64,000 nt of DNA from Castor canadensis (taxonomy: Eukaryota; Chordata; Mammalia; Rodentia; Castoridae). A model generated the notes under the pieces. The model worked only from the letters and a program-made list of their open reading frames with translations, made no database searches and had not been told where the DNA came from. Where the stretch lies: the NCBI RefSeq assembly GCF_047511655.1, contig NC_133389.1:154147973-154211972 (forward strand). The letters are read 5' to 3'. The position numbers were made by a program, and so were the translations under genes. This document shows positions 11,092 to 20,950 of this stretch, piece after piece (the first letter of the stretch is position 1; the number at the start of each line of letters is the position of its first letter).

Positions 11092-12457
11092 ATGGGACCT
11101 GCCCCTCCCAGTCTTCCAACCTCAGTATCCAAGTGGTCCCCACTGGCCTGTCTACTGAAACATTGGAAGGACCTTAACCCTAACCTCAAAAAAAAAAAAA
11201 AATCCTCATCTTTCTTTGTACTGAAGATTGGCCTCAGTATCCCTTAGAAGACCAGGAGAACTGGCCTTCACAGGGTTCCTGAAATTACAATACCATACTC
11301 CAATTAAACGTTTTTTGTAAAAGGGAAAAAAAGTGGATCAAGGTACCCTACATACAACTTTTCCTTCATCTCTGAGACCAATGAGAATGGCTCCACAGTT
11401 GCTATTTAAATACTCAAACACTGGCCATTCTTTGTAAGCCACAGGATAAACATGGGGAAAGAGGACCAGAAATTCCCCTTGTCAATGACAGGGCCCCCAC
11501 CTCTACTGCCCCACTCTCTGCCCTACCTCCTAAGCCACCCCAATATTCAGAACCTCCCAATGGGTGCTTCTCCCTTCAACAAGCAATGGTAGGAAGAAGG
11601 CGAGTCTATGTCCCCTTCCAGCTATCAGATTAAAAAAGATCTGGGAAGCTATACTGATGCCCCAGACCGATACTTCCAAGCCTTTATCTCTGTGATCCAA
11701 ACCTTTGAATTGGCAGGGGAGGATATTATGCTTCTACTGGACGAAACTCTTTCCTCATTAGAAGAACAATGGGCTCTGGCCCAGGTCACTCAGGTTGGAA
11801 ATGATTACCATTTACAACAGGCCCCAATACCCATGGTACCTGAAAATGAGGAGATAAATGTGCTCATACCCATAGGGGCACAAACAGTCCCCTTGGCAGA
11901 TCCACACTGGAATCAAAATGGTGAAGATGAGTGGCGTTGACACCACTTCACCCATCTCATAGTAGAAGGGCTAAAAAGGGCCAAAATCAAGCCTCTAAAC
12001 TATTCCTAGGTGACTTTAGTACAACAAGGCCTTGAAGAAAACCTCCTTACCTTTCTATAGCATCTTAAAGATGCTATCAGAAAGCACAGTGGACCCAGAA
12101 TCACAGGTGGGAGAGGTTCTCCTCAAAGATAAATTTCTAACACAGTCAGCCTCAGATATTCATAGAAAACTCTAAAAGGCTGTGGTTGAAGGAGAAAAAT
12201 CATTGGACCAATTAATTCAGCTAGCCAGGTCTGTATACTATAACCGGGACATTACTAAAATTAAAGAAAAAGACAAGAAACACCATGACCTCATTGCAAC
12301 TCTCAGAGAGGGCCCCACCCAACTGGGATCTGCATCCCGAACTTGCTACCATTGTGGACAGGAGATGCACTTCCGCAGAGAATGCCCAAAAGGAGGACAG
12401 ACAGCCCAGGAGTCAGCCCTGCCCCCCTCAGGGACCCTGCCCTCTCTGCAAGGGTAA
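11092..12457 (+). pseudogene. gag: Retroviral gag remnant (matrix, capsid, nucleocapsid)
   Basis: The ATG at 11092 opens Met-Gly-Pro, suitable for N-myristoylation of a matrix protein. About 35 codons later the frame is lost in an A15 run (11189-11203) and a stop follows. Matrix-like sequence continues in shifted frames to about 11400. The capsid region resumes in an open frame at 11608-11940 (IKKDLGSYTDAPDRYFQAF is typical of the p30 start), ends at a TGA just after the DEWR motif, and has further stops. The nucleocapsid frame at 12182-12457 carries one canonical zinc knuckle, CYHCGQEMHFRREC, at 12344-12385, as in gammaretrovirus-like Gag. At least two frame changes and several stops make it non-functional. 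Confidence 0.8.
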
Positions 12458-13240
12458 CACTGGATGTCTTAGTGCCCCCGTCTCCTGATGGAAGGCAGGA
12501 TGCCACCTCCTATGGATTGATTGGTCCTGGGGCCTCCTGTGCAGGCTCTGCTTCTTAACATCAATGTTGAGGAGCCTCAGGTAAACATAATGGTAGAGAA
12601 GAGAAAGGTCATTTTCCTGCTAAACAGTGAAGCCTGTTTCTCTGTCTTACCTTTCTCTCCCAGTCCCTAGTCCAATGACAATGTTATCATTCAGGGCATA
12701 TCTGGCAAGCCCCAAAACACTATTTTACCTGGCCTCTGGTCTGCTCTTGGAGAGACCTCCTCTTCTGTCATTCTTACCTCATAGTTCCTGAAACTCCAGT
12801 ACCCCTGCTGGGATGGGATTTACTATCTCAACTAAAAGATTGAATTCCCTTCCCCCAGGCAACTATCTCTGCTGCCTCCTCCTTCAGGAACAAATAGATC
12901 CCACAGTGTGGACTGATGGGATAACTATAGGGCAGGCCAAAATGTCCTTCCCTTTTCAAATAAAACTCAAAAATCCCTCACAGTTTCCACACCAAAAACA
13001 ATATCCTCTCAAGTCTGAGGGAAGACAAGGCATCTTACCTATCATAAATTCCTTAAAAATATAAGGGCTGCTAATCTGTTGCTCCAGCCCCTCAAATATT
13101 CCTATTCTTGCTGTCTGCAAGGGGCCAAACAAATGGAGATTGGTTCAAGACCTCTGGCTCATTTATGAAGCAGTCATTCCCCTCCACCCAATTGTTCCCA
13201 ATCCCTATACTCTATTGGCTCAAATACCCTCAAAAGCCCA
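12458..13240 (+). pseudogene. pol: Retroviral protease and N-terminal reverse transcriptase remnant
   Basis: After the nucleocapsid a protease-like stretch is readable near 12545-12650. Its active-site motif reads LLNSEA at about 12616-12633 where the family has LLDTGA, so the catalytic Asp is replaced by Asn. Beyond 12813 comes the reverse-transcriptase lead-in, with the QYPL segment at about 12998 in one frame and LVQDLWLIYEAVIP then VPNPYTLLAQIP near 13140-13230 in another. No palm motif (YVDD-type), RNase H or integrase follows: sequence jumps to env at about 13240. Stops and frame shifts are present. Confidence 0.75.
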
Positions 13241-14012
13241 ATATTACCAATATAAAACTAACCCATCCTGCTCCCCAGTGCCTCCAAAGTTTACAAGGGT
13301 CAGTTCCACTGGGGGAAATTTCCAAACACTTTTGCATCAATATCACACAGTCAACAAATAACACTCAGTGTTTATTTTCTCCTGGCACTTATTTTGTTTG
13401 TGGAACTGCTGCCTACACTTGCCTACCTCCTGGATGGAAGGGAGCCTGTACTAAGGCTCTCCTAACCCCACAAATTGATGTTGTCCCTGGTAATCAATCC
13501 CTTCCTATTCCTCTAGAGGCATACACTTGTTCAAAAAGAGCTATTCAGGTCATTCCCTTTCTGATAGCTATGGGGATCATGGCTGGAATAGGTACTGGCA
13601 TTGGGGGCATTTCTTTGTCAATCTATACCTATCAAAACTGTCATTAGAATTTAATAATGACAGGTCACTCAGCCCATAGGGGCTTTACAAGACCAGGTAG
13701 ATTCACTCGCGTCAGTAGTGCTCCAAAATAGGTGTGCACTTGATCTAGTAACTGCTGAACAGGGTGGAATGTGCCTTTTCCTAAAGGAGGAATGTTGCTT
13801 TTATGCTAACAAATCTGGGGTGGTCAGAGACATGGCCCGACAGTTAAAAGAACATGTTACAAAAAGGAGACAAGAAATAGCCAATTCGTGGTCCTTCAGG
13901 GACAACATATGGAACTGGGCTCCTTGGGCATGACCTCTGCTGGCCCCCTTTTTATGCTCCTTCTAATACTGCTATTTGGGCCTTGTATAATAAATGCTCT
14001 CTCAAGATCCAT
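13237..14012 (+). pseudogene. env: Retroviral env remnant: end of surface subunit plus transmembrane subunit
   Basis: The frame ending at 13647 contains the last part of the surface subunit (THPAPQCL, PGNQSLPIPL) and a glycine/isoleucine-rich fusion-peptide-like stretch at about 13545-13620. The cleavage site reads CSKR, lacking the first Arg of an R-X-K/R-R furin site. After a stop the reading frame shifts: 13661-13933 holds the heptad region and the immunosuppressive-type segment ([16 protein letters not shown]), followed by CX6CC (13772-13798), the gammaretrovirus-type disulfide motif. The membrane anchor (about 13934-13990, MLLLILLFG) is in yet another frame, followed by a stop. The N-terminal surface domain is missing. 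Not functional. Confidence 0.85.
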
Positions 14013-14235
14013 ATCTCAATAGGTCCAGTGGATCAGATTCCAGCTTTTAGTCAAGGAATATTTACTTCTGCCTAAGCATGAGGCCTCCATCCCTTTCTAT
14101 TGGAGGCCTCTGCAGACTACATGGGTCAACTCCTGAGACAAGTACAACCTCCCCCAATCCCATCGCCCATTGTCAGCATGAAGCAGTTAGATGAGTCATT
14201 GTCCCTCTCCCCAACAGCAGTTGGGTACTTGTCTC

Positions 14236-14247
14236 AGAGGGGGAAAT
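14236..14247 (+). promoter_or_regulatory. Polypurine tract of the provirus
   Basis: agagggggaaat directly precedes the TG that opens the 3' LTR, the expected site of plus-strand priming. Confidence 0.75.
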
Positions 14248-14607
14248 TGTTGGGTCTCGATACCTAAGGCAGATGAGTGAGTAGCCCATTCACATTACTG
14301 CAACCTAAAGAAGAAATACAGATATATAGATCTGCCACAAGGCTGATGAACAAACTGTTCTAAAGATTGTTCTCTTCCCCCAATAAAGGTGCTAACTATA
14401 CCAGTTTACCTAAGAAAGCCTGTAAAACACATGGACAATAACCACCCCCCACCACCCTCAGCAACCCAGAGTTAAAATGTCCATAAAAACTCCAGCCTTT
14501 ACCTGAGCAGGGAGTTACCGACTTCTGGGCTCCGCTACACTTCTCTAGCTGTAGCCTTTCCTTTCTCTCAACCCTGGCCTGCAACACTTCCACATCAACA
14601 AGTAACA
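14248..14607 (+). repeat. 3' LTR of the class I provirus
   Basis: Runs from tgttgggtctcg to caagtaaca (TG...CA), about 360 bp. It has a polyadenylation signal (caataaaggt, about 14381) and the 'cctgagcagggagttac' block shared with the 5' LTR. Compared with the 5' LTR it lacks about 85 bp between ctttctctcaa and ccctggcctgc. The element is old enough for clear LTR divergence. Confidence 0.8.
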
Positions 14608-15420
14608 GAGTTAGGGTGTACTGAAAGTTAAAGGGAGCCCAGGAAGGGAAAGGTGCACTGTTGGTGGCTCCACCCAACTGCTTGCAGAAAATTTCAAAAA
14701 CAAAGCAGTTAACCTGTGCTGGTACAGTGCTCAGAAGGGGCTTTTGCAGGCAATGATAGGCAGGCAACATTTGAGACTGGGCAACCTAGAGGATTTGAAA
14801 AATCACAGTCCAGGGAATTCTAGGACTCCCAGCCACAATGTCCACTTGGAAGACTGCCAACAGAGAGGTACATAGAGAGGGAGAGGTTTTGACAGGTGCA
14901 ATCTAAGGACTCCTTACAGAAGTCCAGTAAACAGTCAAAGGCTCATAGGTCAGCAGCCCCACCATATCCAGTAACAAGAGCCCCATCGACTAAGAGCCCA
15001 TTCATGGAATAAGTGGCCCCAAATGCTCAGATCTCTCCACATTTCAACAGGAAGTTTCAGCCCCATCTGTGAAGGCCATGTAGTCCCAAAACAACTCTCT
15101 GGCAAAGCACTTTGTTAAGAAGAATTGCTCTGCAGTGTGTCAACCACAAGATCCGAGCTGCCCCGCGAGGCCTCTGTCTACTCCTTAACTTAGAAATTTC
15201 CTCTTCTCCAAAATCCTCCTTATTGGAAAAAATGGCCTGGAAAGCTGACAACATCCAGAGGAGCAACTATACCCTCCTGAATCTGTTCACATAACAACAA
15301 GGGCAAACTCTTAATTTGGAAAAACACAGGGAATATCAATACTTCTCTCCAGTGAGAAACATAAACTTTTTTTTAAATCTAATTTTGTTTTTCTTGATTG
15401 TTTCTTTTACTTTGAAAAAA
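14608..15420 (+). mobile_element. Probable L1 5' UTR (right part, after the provirus)
   Basis: Non-coding sequence between the 3' LTR and the pyrimidine-rich tract before L1 ORF1 remnants. The stretch at about 14790-14900 is a diverged relative of 8740-8867 left of the provirus. The order 5' UTR-like unit, pyrimidine tract, ORF1 and ORF2 supports an L1 on the plus strand. Confidence 0.35.
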
Positions 15421-15859
15421 ACTGAATTCTCATTGTCAGAATATTTTTTCTTTCTTTTAAAAATTTCTTAATTTTTATTCTCTTTATTTCCCAAACCATT
15501 CTCCTCGTCTCTATAACTACATAGAGCTTTCCCATGCTATTATAACCTGCACCTACCTCCTTTTTTTCTAATCTTATTCTCCTCCCTTCTCCACACCCAT
15601 TTCCTGTATTACTTAATTTCCAACCCTTATGCCTTTCAACCAGTGTTAAGTCTCAGATCATTCCTCTAGTTTTGTTTCCATACAACCTTAGGAGACAGTT
15701 AAAGGTTCCAATTACTTCTTACTCATTCAAATATTTAGTTTATTGTTGAATTGTTGACCTTATTACTGCAGTAGGTTCTCCACATACACAAGGAATTAAA
15801 GAGAAACTTAGCCTTACAGATGCAAAAATCACAGTGTAGAAATTTAAGTATGAAAACCA
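15421..15859. other. Pyrimidine-rich non-coding tract
   Basis: T/C-rich sequence (tttcttttaaaaatttct, tctccacacccatttcct). It is plausibly the end of the L1 5' region, but it has no decisive feature. Confidence 0.3.
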
Positions 15860-17510
15860 GTTTCTCCCCTCAAAAATGCCACAATGACTCAACAACTAGT
15901 TAAAATATAATGAAGTGACTGAAACATCTGATAGAGAATTCAAAGGCCTACTGTTAAAAATGACCATTGATCTCAAAGAAGATTCAAAGAGATAGATAAT
16001 GAAATTAGGGAGTCAATTCAAGTCCTAGACAAGAAAGTCAGCAACATGAAAGAGAAAGTCAGCAAGGAAATGAAAATTATGAAAAAAAAATTGAAGTATT
16101 AGAAATGAAAACCTCAATAAATCAAATAACCTATAGTAAGTAATATGCTCCACAGACCAGATCAAGCAGAATAAAGAATATGAGAGATGGAGGATAAGAT
16201 GGAGGATATTTTGCACATAGACAATCACAAAGAAAGAAAAGAATATATATATGGTTATAACATACAAGAACTTTGGAACATATCAAAAAACCAAACCTAA
16301 GATGCAGAAATGGAAAGCAAGTAGGAGTAGCTATTCTCATATCAGACAAAGCAGATTTTAAGCAAAAAAAACAATCCAGGGAACAATCCAGCAAAAAGAT
16401 ATAACAATTCTAAATATATATGCACCAAACATTGGTGCTCCTTTTTCAGAAAACACTTCTGAGCCTTAAGGAACAGATAGGTCCAGATACAGTAACAGTG
16501 GGATGTCTTAACACCCACTCTCATAAGTAGAACATCCAGACAAAAAATTAACAAAGATATCCTAGACTAAACAATACTATGGATAAAATGGATTTAACAG
16601 ATATTTAGTCCTTCTTACAGCAGCAGAGTACACATTTTTCTCAGCAGCCCTTGGAGCTTTCTCCAAAATAGATTACAATCTAGATTATAAAGCAAATCTC
16701 AACAAAAACAAAAAAATCCAAATAATGCCCCATATCCTCATAGACCATAATGGAATAAAATTAGAAATCAGTAACAAGAAAAACCACAACAACCATTCAT
16801 ACTCACTGAGATTGAGCAGCATACTCTTAAATGATCAATGGGTCATTGAAGAAATTAAGAAATTTGTACATTCAAATGAAAATGTGACCACAATTTACCC
16901 AAAGCTATGAGATATAGCAAAGGCTATCTTAAGAGGGAAGTTTATAGCTGTGAGTTCCCACATCAGAAAATTAGATCTCAAATAAACAATCTGATGGTGT
17001 ACCTCAAACTCTTAGAAAAACAAAAACAATCCAATCCCAAAATTAGTAGATGGAAAAAATTATAAAAATGAGGTCAGAAGTTAATTAAATGGAGACCAAA
17101 AGAATGATACAATGAATTGATTAAAAAGTTGGCTTTTTAAAAAGATAAATGAGAAATTTATCTTTAAACTTTGGCCTTTAGTCAAACTAACCAAAAGAAG
17201 AAGACCCAAATTCATAAAATCAGAGATGAAAAAGGAGATATTACAACAGAAACCAATGAAACCAGAAGATCATATAGGAATACTTTGAAACCTATACTGG
17301 ACAATCAAGAATAAATACATAAATTCCTCAATAAATAAAGACTCACCAAAATTGAGTCAGGAGGACATAAACAACAAAAACAAACCTATATCAAGTAATG
17401 AGAGAGACAAATTTAAAGAACCTCCCAGCCAAGAAAAGCCCAGGCCCAGATAGATTCACAACCAAATTCTATCAGGACTTTTAAAGAAGAACTAACACCA
17501 AAGGAAGATG
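15860..17510 (+). pseudogene. L1 ORF1/ORF2 remnant, internally deleted
   Basis: 15860-16240 has the coiled-coil-like composition of L1 ORF1 (repeated 'gacaagaaagtcagcaacat', 'gaaatgaaaacctcaataaa'). At about 16260 it jumps to the ORF2 endonuclease part: 'agtaggagtagctattctc' encodes the GVAIL strand, and 'tctaaatatatatgcaccaa' encodes LNIYAPN. It runs on to about 17500 with 'aagaagaagacccaaattc' and 'gccaagaaaagcccaggccc', typical of the region between endonuclease and reverse transcriptase. Most of ORF1 and the ORF2 start are deleted, and stops are frequent. The 3' half is absent. It is probably the same L1 that received the class I provirus upstream. Confidence 0.7.
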
Positions 17511-17528
17511 CACAAATAAGTGATTTAT

Positions 17529-18254
17529 TGTGGGGAGCAGATTATAAGAAGCCTATGAGAAACTGACATAAACATAGCTATGCTCAATAATCTGCAGGCT
17601 GAATTTGGGATGGCCCCAGCCACAGAAGAGGGTGAGTGCAAAATGCAGCACATCTGCTTTTCCTAAAATGTTTACTTTCAGAGAGTAGCTATTGTAGTTT
17701 TCTCTTGTTACAATGTCATGCCCCTCCCCAGAACTGTTGCTCCACCTCCTTGTTTGCAACTGTATATAAAAGACTCGCTGAAGGAGGATGTGATTGGTTG
17801 ATTGGCTGGCTGCTGGCTGCTTGCAAAGTGTGGCTGCTGTGGTCGTTGCTGGCAGCTGCTGTTGTGTGTCTGCAAGACTAAGGACAGAGACGTTAGGAGT
17901 TATGCTAGTGATTGGAGGAAACAAGGGACAGTGCAAGTATGAGGACCGAGACTTTAAGAGAGATTAAAGAAAACTTGGGACAGTGTGAGTCTAAGGACTA
18001 AGACTTTAAAGAATAGAAAAGAAGAAAGGCTTTAAAGAATAGAAAAGAAGTAAGGTTTTAAAGAAAAAGGAAAAGAAGCAAAGTAAAAGAGAAAAGTAAA
18101 AAAGAAGTAATGAGGCTGTTGTGTGTCTCCATCCGAACACCCAGCACACCTGGCCCCAAATTCCTGTATGTTTATCTCCTATCTTTTGTCTTTTCTGCAT
18201 CTCCAGTCACCCCCAGTTAGGTCAATAGGACAGGGACTTGTGAAGGTCACAAGA
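17529..18254 (+). mobile_element. Solo class II (betaretrovirus-like) LTR with internal insertion
   Basis: Starts TGTGGGGAGCAGATTAT and ends ...GTCACAAGA. It is flanked by the 6-bp direct repeat ATTTAT (17523-17528 and 18255-18260), the usual target-duplication size for class II elements. A TATA box (tatataaa, 17763-17770) marks the promoter. Start, U3 segments (caataatctgcaggctg, aaaatgcagcaca, gcttttcctaa) and end (cacccagcacacctg, ctgcat/caatctcc) align with the minus-strand LTR at 56452-56916. Between two copies of gctgttgtgtgtct (17858 and 18115) it has a 257-bp purine-rich segment that the other copy lacks. Confidence 0.8.
17858..18128 (+). repeat. 257-bp direct-repeat-bounded purine-rich segment in the LTR
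   Basis: The 14-mer gctgttgtgtgtct occurs at 17858-17871 and 18115-18128. The sequence between holds repeated ga(c)ttta(a)aga(g/a) motifs and aatagaaaagaag repeated twice, strongly purine-biased. The related LTR at 56.5 kb has only one copy of the 14-mer-like site (ggctgttgtattt on its own strand). Confidence 0.8.
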
Positions 18255-18260
18255 ATTTAT

Positions 18261-18755
18261 CATCATGGGCAACTGGGAGTTACTTGGGAAGTTCTAGGAT
18301 ATGCTGCAGAAAACAATTTTTAACTGTCCCATCAGGGCTTGGGGAACCTTGGTGTTTATCCATCAACACCTTACTCTAAATGGTTGAGATGCTTTCCTTG
18401 GTCATTATTCTTCAACACTTTTTGTGCACAAATGAGTCTACCAGAAACCAGGCAGAGAGAGGCAAGATGTTTCTAGAATACCTGGGAAGTAACTGCAGGT
18501 GATCTCAGAAGATATGAGTGTGATGAGCAGCATGGCGTTATGTTTAAAATGATTCACCTTGAAATCTCTGAATCACTGGGGCCAATGATCTAAAATCCAT
18601 TATTGAATATAACTTAAATATACTCTTGAATGTACCTTAAAATTTGCAAATCATGGTTTCTGACAAGGAGTAAAAAGGGTATACAGTAGAAAATTTATCT
18701 CTCAGCCCCTTGCTTTGTACTCATGGTATTGTTCTTCTTCTTCTTTTTTAACCTT
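18261..18755. other. No recognisable feature
   Basis: Non-coding sequence right of the solo LTR. It does not resume the L1 seen to the left. Confidence 0.3.
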
Positions 18756-19046
18756 TGTCATTATTTTATTTTTTATTCATTTACTCACATGTGCATACAT
18801 TGGGTTGGTGGGCCTGCAGGGCGGAGGCCCGGTGGGCAGGCAGCAGCCTACCTGTTCTTTTGGTGTATCTTGACGTGGAGAAGCCTTCCATGGGTTAGGG
18901 GTTCAGGATGCTAAAGTTTCAGCTCTCTCTTGTGCTTTACCTCAGCCAAGTGTGTCTCCAGCATCTCAGCAAGTCCCTGATTCCCGGAGCTCACGCAGTC
19001 TGCCTCTGTGTCCCAGTCACCATTTTGGATCCTCTTGCTCTTCTTG
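18756..19046 (-). mobile_element. Possible L1 3' end (minus strand), divergent subfamily
   Basis: 'ttttattcatttactcacatgtgcatacattggg' at 18761-18794 resembles the start of the two clear L1 3' ends (tattattcatatgtgcatac at 42247 and 45110). It is followed by a GC-rich segment (18800-18860) where the others have a C-rich one. This fits an older or different L1 3' UTR, with the remainder unassigned. Confidence 0.35.
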
Positions 19047-19248
19047 AGCTTTTTTTTTTTTTTTTTAACTCATGGGCTTGCGTTTGTTAAGCAGTGCTAT
19101 ACCATTGAATCACGCTCCAGCTTTTGCTTTTCTTCATTTGTCAGATAGGGTCTTGTGCTTTTGCCCAGGCCAACTTTGAATTGTGATCCTTCTCTCTCCA
19201 CCTCCCAAGTAGGTGGGATTACAAGTGTGCACCATCACACCCAGCCTT
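19047..19248 (-). mobile_element. B1 + tRNA-like composite SINE (minus strand)
   Basis: Reads T16-17 (A-tail), then the reverse of the tRNA-like unit (gctataccattgaatcacgctcca), then the reverse of a B1 monomer ('ttgtcagatagggtcttgtg', 'cctcccaagtaggtgggatt', 'gcaccatcacacccagcc'). Confidence 0.75.
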
Positions 19249-20714
19249 GCTGTATTATATTTTTATGGGGCCAGATTCTCCTTCTTTGGCAGTGGGGTAT
19301 CGAAGGATTTAAGCCTGTATTACTGGTATGTTCTCAGGTGTCTGCATTCAAGGTAGCAAGAGGAGTTGAAAGGAAGGTGGCAAACATAAGCCTGATAAAC
19401 AGAACAGGAGGAACGGGGACTGCCGAGGGAGAAACAAGCATCTAAACTGAGGAAGCATCCAGACTCCAACCATGAGCACGACCAGAGGTGAACAAAGGCT
19501 GGTTGAATGTAAGTGGGAAGATACAATTGCATAGAAATGCTGTTGTCTTCAATTTGTTTTGAGACTCAGTCAGATCCTGGTACACAGATGAGTGCTGAGG
19601 TTGAAAGTTTGAGGAGACAGACAGTACAGCTGCTAGTTTTTCATACCCTTCTCTCATCCCTCAGTCACTCTTTCCCATTCACCATTTTAATTATGTCTTA
19701 AACTCATTTTTGTTTGCTTTTTGTTTGTTTGTGTCTGGCTGAAAATGTATCCTTGGGTTAGAGTTCCCTTTTTATTCTGAATTGAAAAGTTATACTCTTC
19801 ATAACTCAAACAACAACATTTTGGCAGGAAGTAAGCAGAAACATATGGGCCTCAGCATTTTGATGCCCAGACTGGCTTCTGCCAAAACATTTCTTTGCTG
19901 TCATATAGATAGCAGCAATGTTTGGGACTGTTGGGGAATCATCCCACACAGCTCAGGCTAGGGAATGCTGCTGCCTGACAGCCTTTGTGCCTACTCAGGG
20001 ACTCCCCACTCCTGAGTCTGAGAATTTCCATGAGCATAAGGGAGGAGCAGGTAGTCAGATTCCACTTCCTAAAGCTGCACAAGGTGCAAGCAGTGTCCCT
20101 TAGTTCGAGGCAGCCCACAGATAGTGGTAGCATGGCTGGGACATGAATGGAGAGGGGGTATTGGTCAGAATCCAAACTAGATAACCACTCTCATCCTAAA
20201 ATGCGGAAATTTACTACCAGGGATTGATTGGATGGGTAATGGAGGAACTAAAAATCAAAGAGGAGACAGGAAGGCAATCTTGAAAGTAACCAGTAGGAGT
20301 CCACTACCATCTTCAAGTGGAGGGGAAAATGGAAAGCAGAGGTATCAGGGCTCAATGAAAGTCAGAACATGATATGCTTTTCCAGTGAGATTTGGAGGCA
20401 GAGAAGAGACTCAATAGCTGCCAGAGATAACTCCTGGTCAACAGGTTGGGAAGACATAGGCTAGCTTCCCTTCCTTCTACCCTCTGATCTTCCTATGCCA
20501 CTCAATGATCAGAAGACAGCAGACAGGGAAGCTGAAACACCAGCCTGCAGTATAAAACTGAGCATGGGAAGGGCTGGGATATATCTAAAAGCAAATAGGC
20601 CAGGACAGACAGCAGAGGGTGAGAAGAATTGATAGCTAGGCTAGAATAAACCATCTAACCCTGCAAATTTAGAATAGGTACATCTGAGTCTTCACAGTTT
20701 TTCTTAAGCTAATT
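19249..20714. other. No recognisable feature
   Basis: About 1.5 kb of apparently unique non-coding sequence. The frames present are short and domain-free. Confidence 0.3.
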
Positions 20715-20950
20715 CAGTGCTGAATGCTTGTGTTAGCACAAAGATAATTTACTGGACTGTATGTGCTGGGCCCTTCACATCAGTGATTTCATGTTTGTCA
20801 CTTGTATCTCTGATCTACCATGAGATCCCCAATTAGTATATGAGAAAGCTGAGGCACAAAGAAATTAAAGATTTGTCCTAGTAGCGGGGGGAACCAGTGT
20901 TCAGACACAGGCAGTCTGATTGTAGAACACACTGTCCACCCATCTTATCA
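20715..20950 (-). mobile_element. MIR SINE remnant
   Basis: The core 'ctgaggcacaaagaaattaa' preceded by 'agtatatgagaaag' and followed by 'cagacacaggcagtctgat' follows the order of MIR read on the minus strand. Confidence 0.6.

Larger units (their letters stand above)
8868..14607 (+). mobile_element. Class I (gammaretrovirus-like) endogenous retrovirus, decayed and internally deleted
   Basis: A complete but degenerate provirus order is visible. The 5' LTR is followed by a primer site at 9274, a leader with a CT-rich tract, gag remnants from an MG start at 11092, a CX2CX4HX4C zinc knuckle at 12344, a protease remnant and the start of reverse transcriptase. A deletion then jumps to the C-terminal part of env surface and the transmembrane subunit with a CX6CC motif, a polypurine tract and the 3' LTR. 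About 5.7 kb remains, against roughly 8-9 kb for full elements, because most of pol and the N-terminal env are missing. Frameshifts and stops break every gene. It lies in plus orientation, apparently inside an L1. Confidence 0.85.

Noticed and set aside
11608..11940. An intact co-opted gag gene
   Set aside because: The frame covers only part of capsid, ends at a stop directly before more Gag-like sequence, and matrix and nucleocapsid lie in other frames.
13108..13647. A co-opted env (syncytin-like) gene
   Set aside because: No start with signal peptide, no N-terminal surface domain, degraded cleavage site, and a stop plus frame shift before the heptad region.
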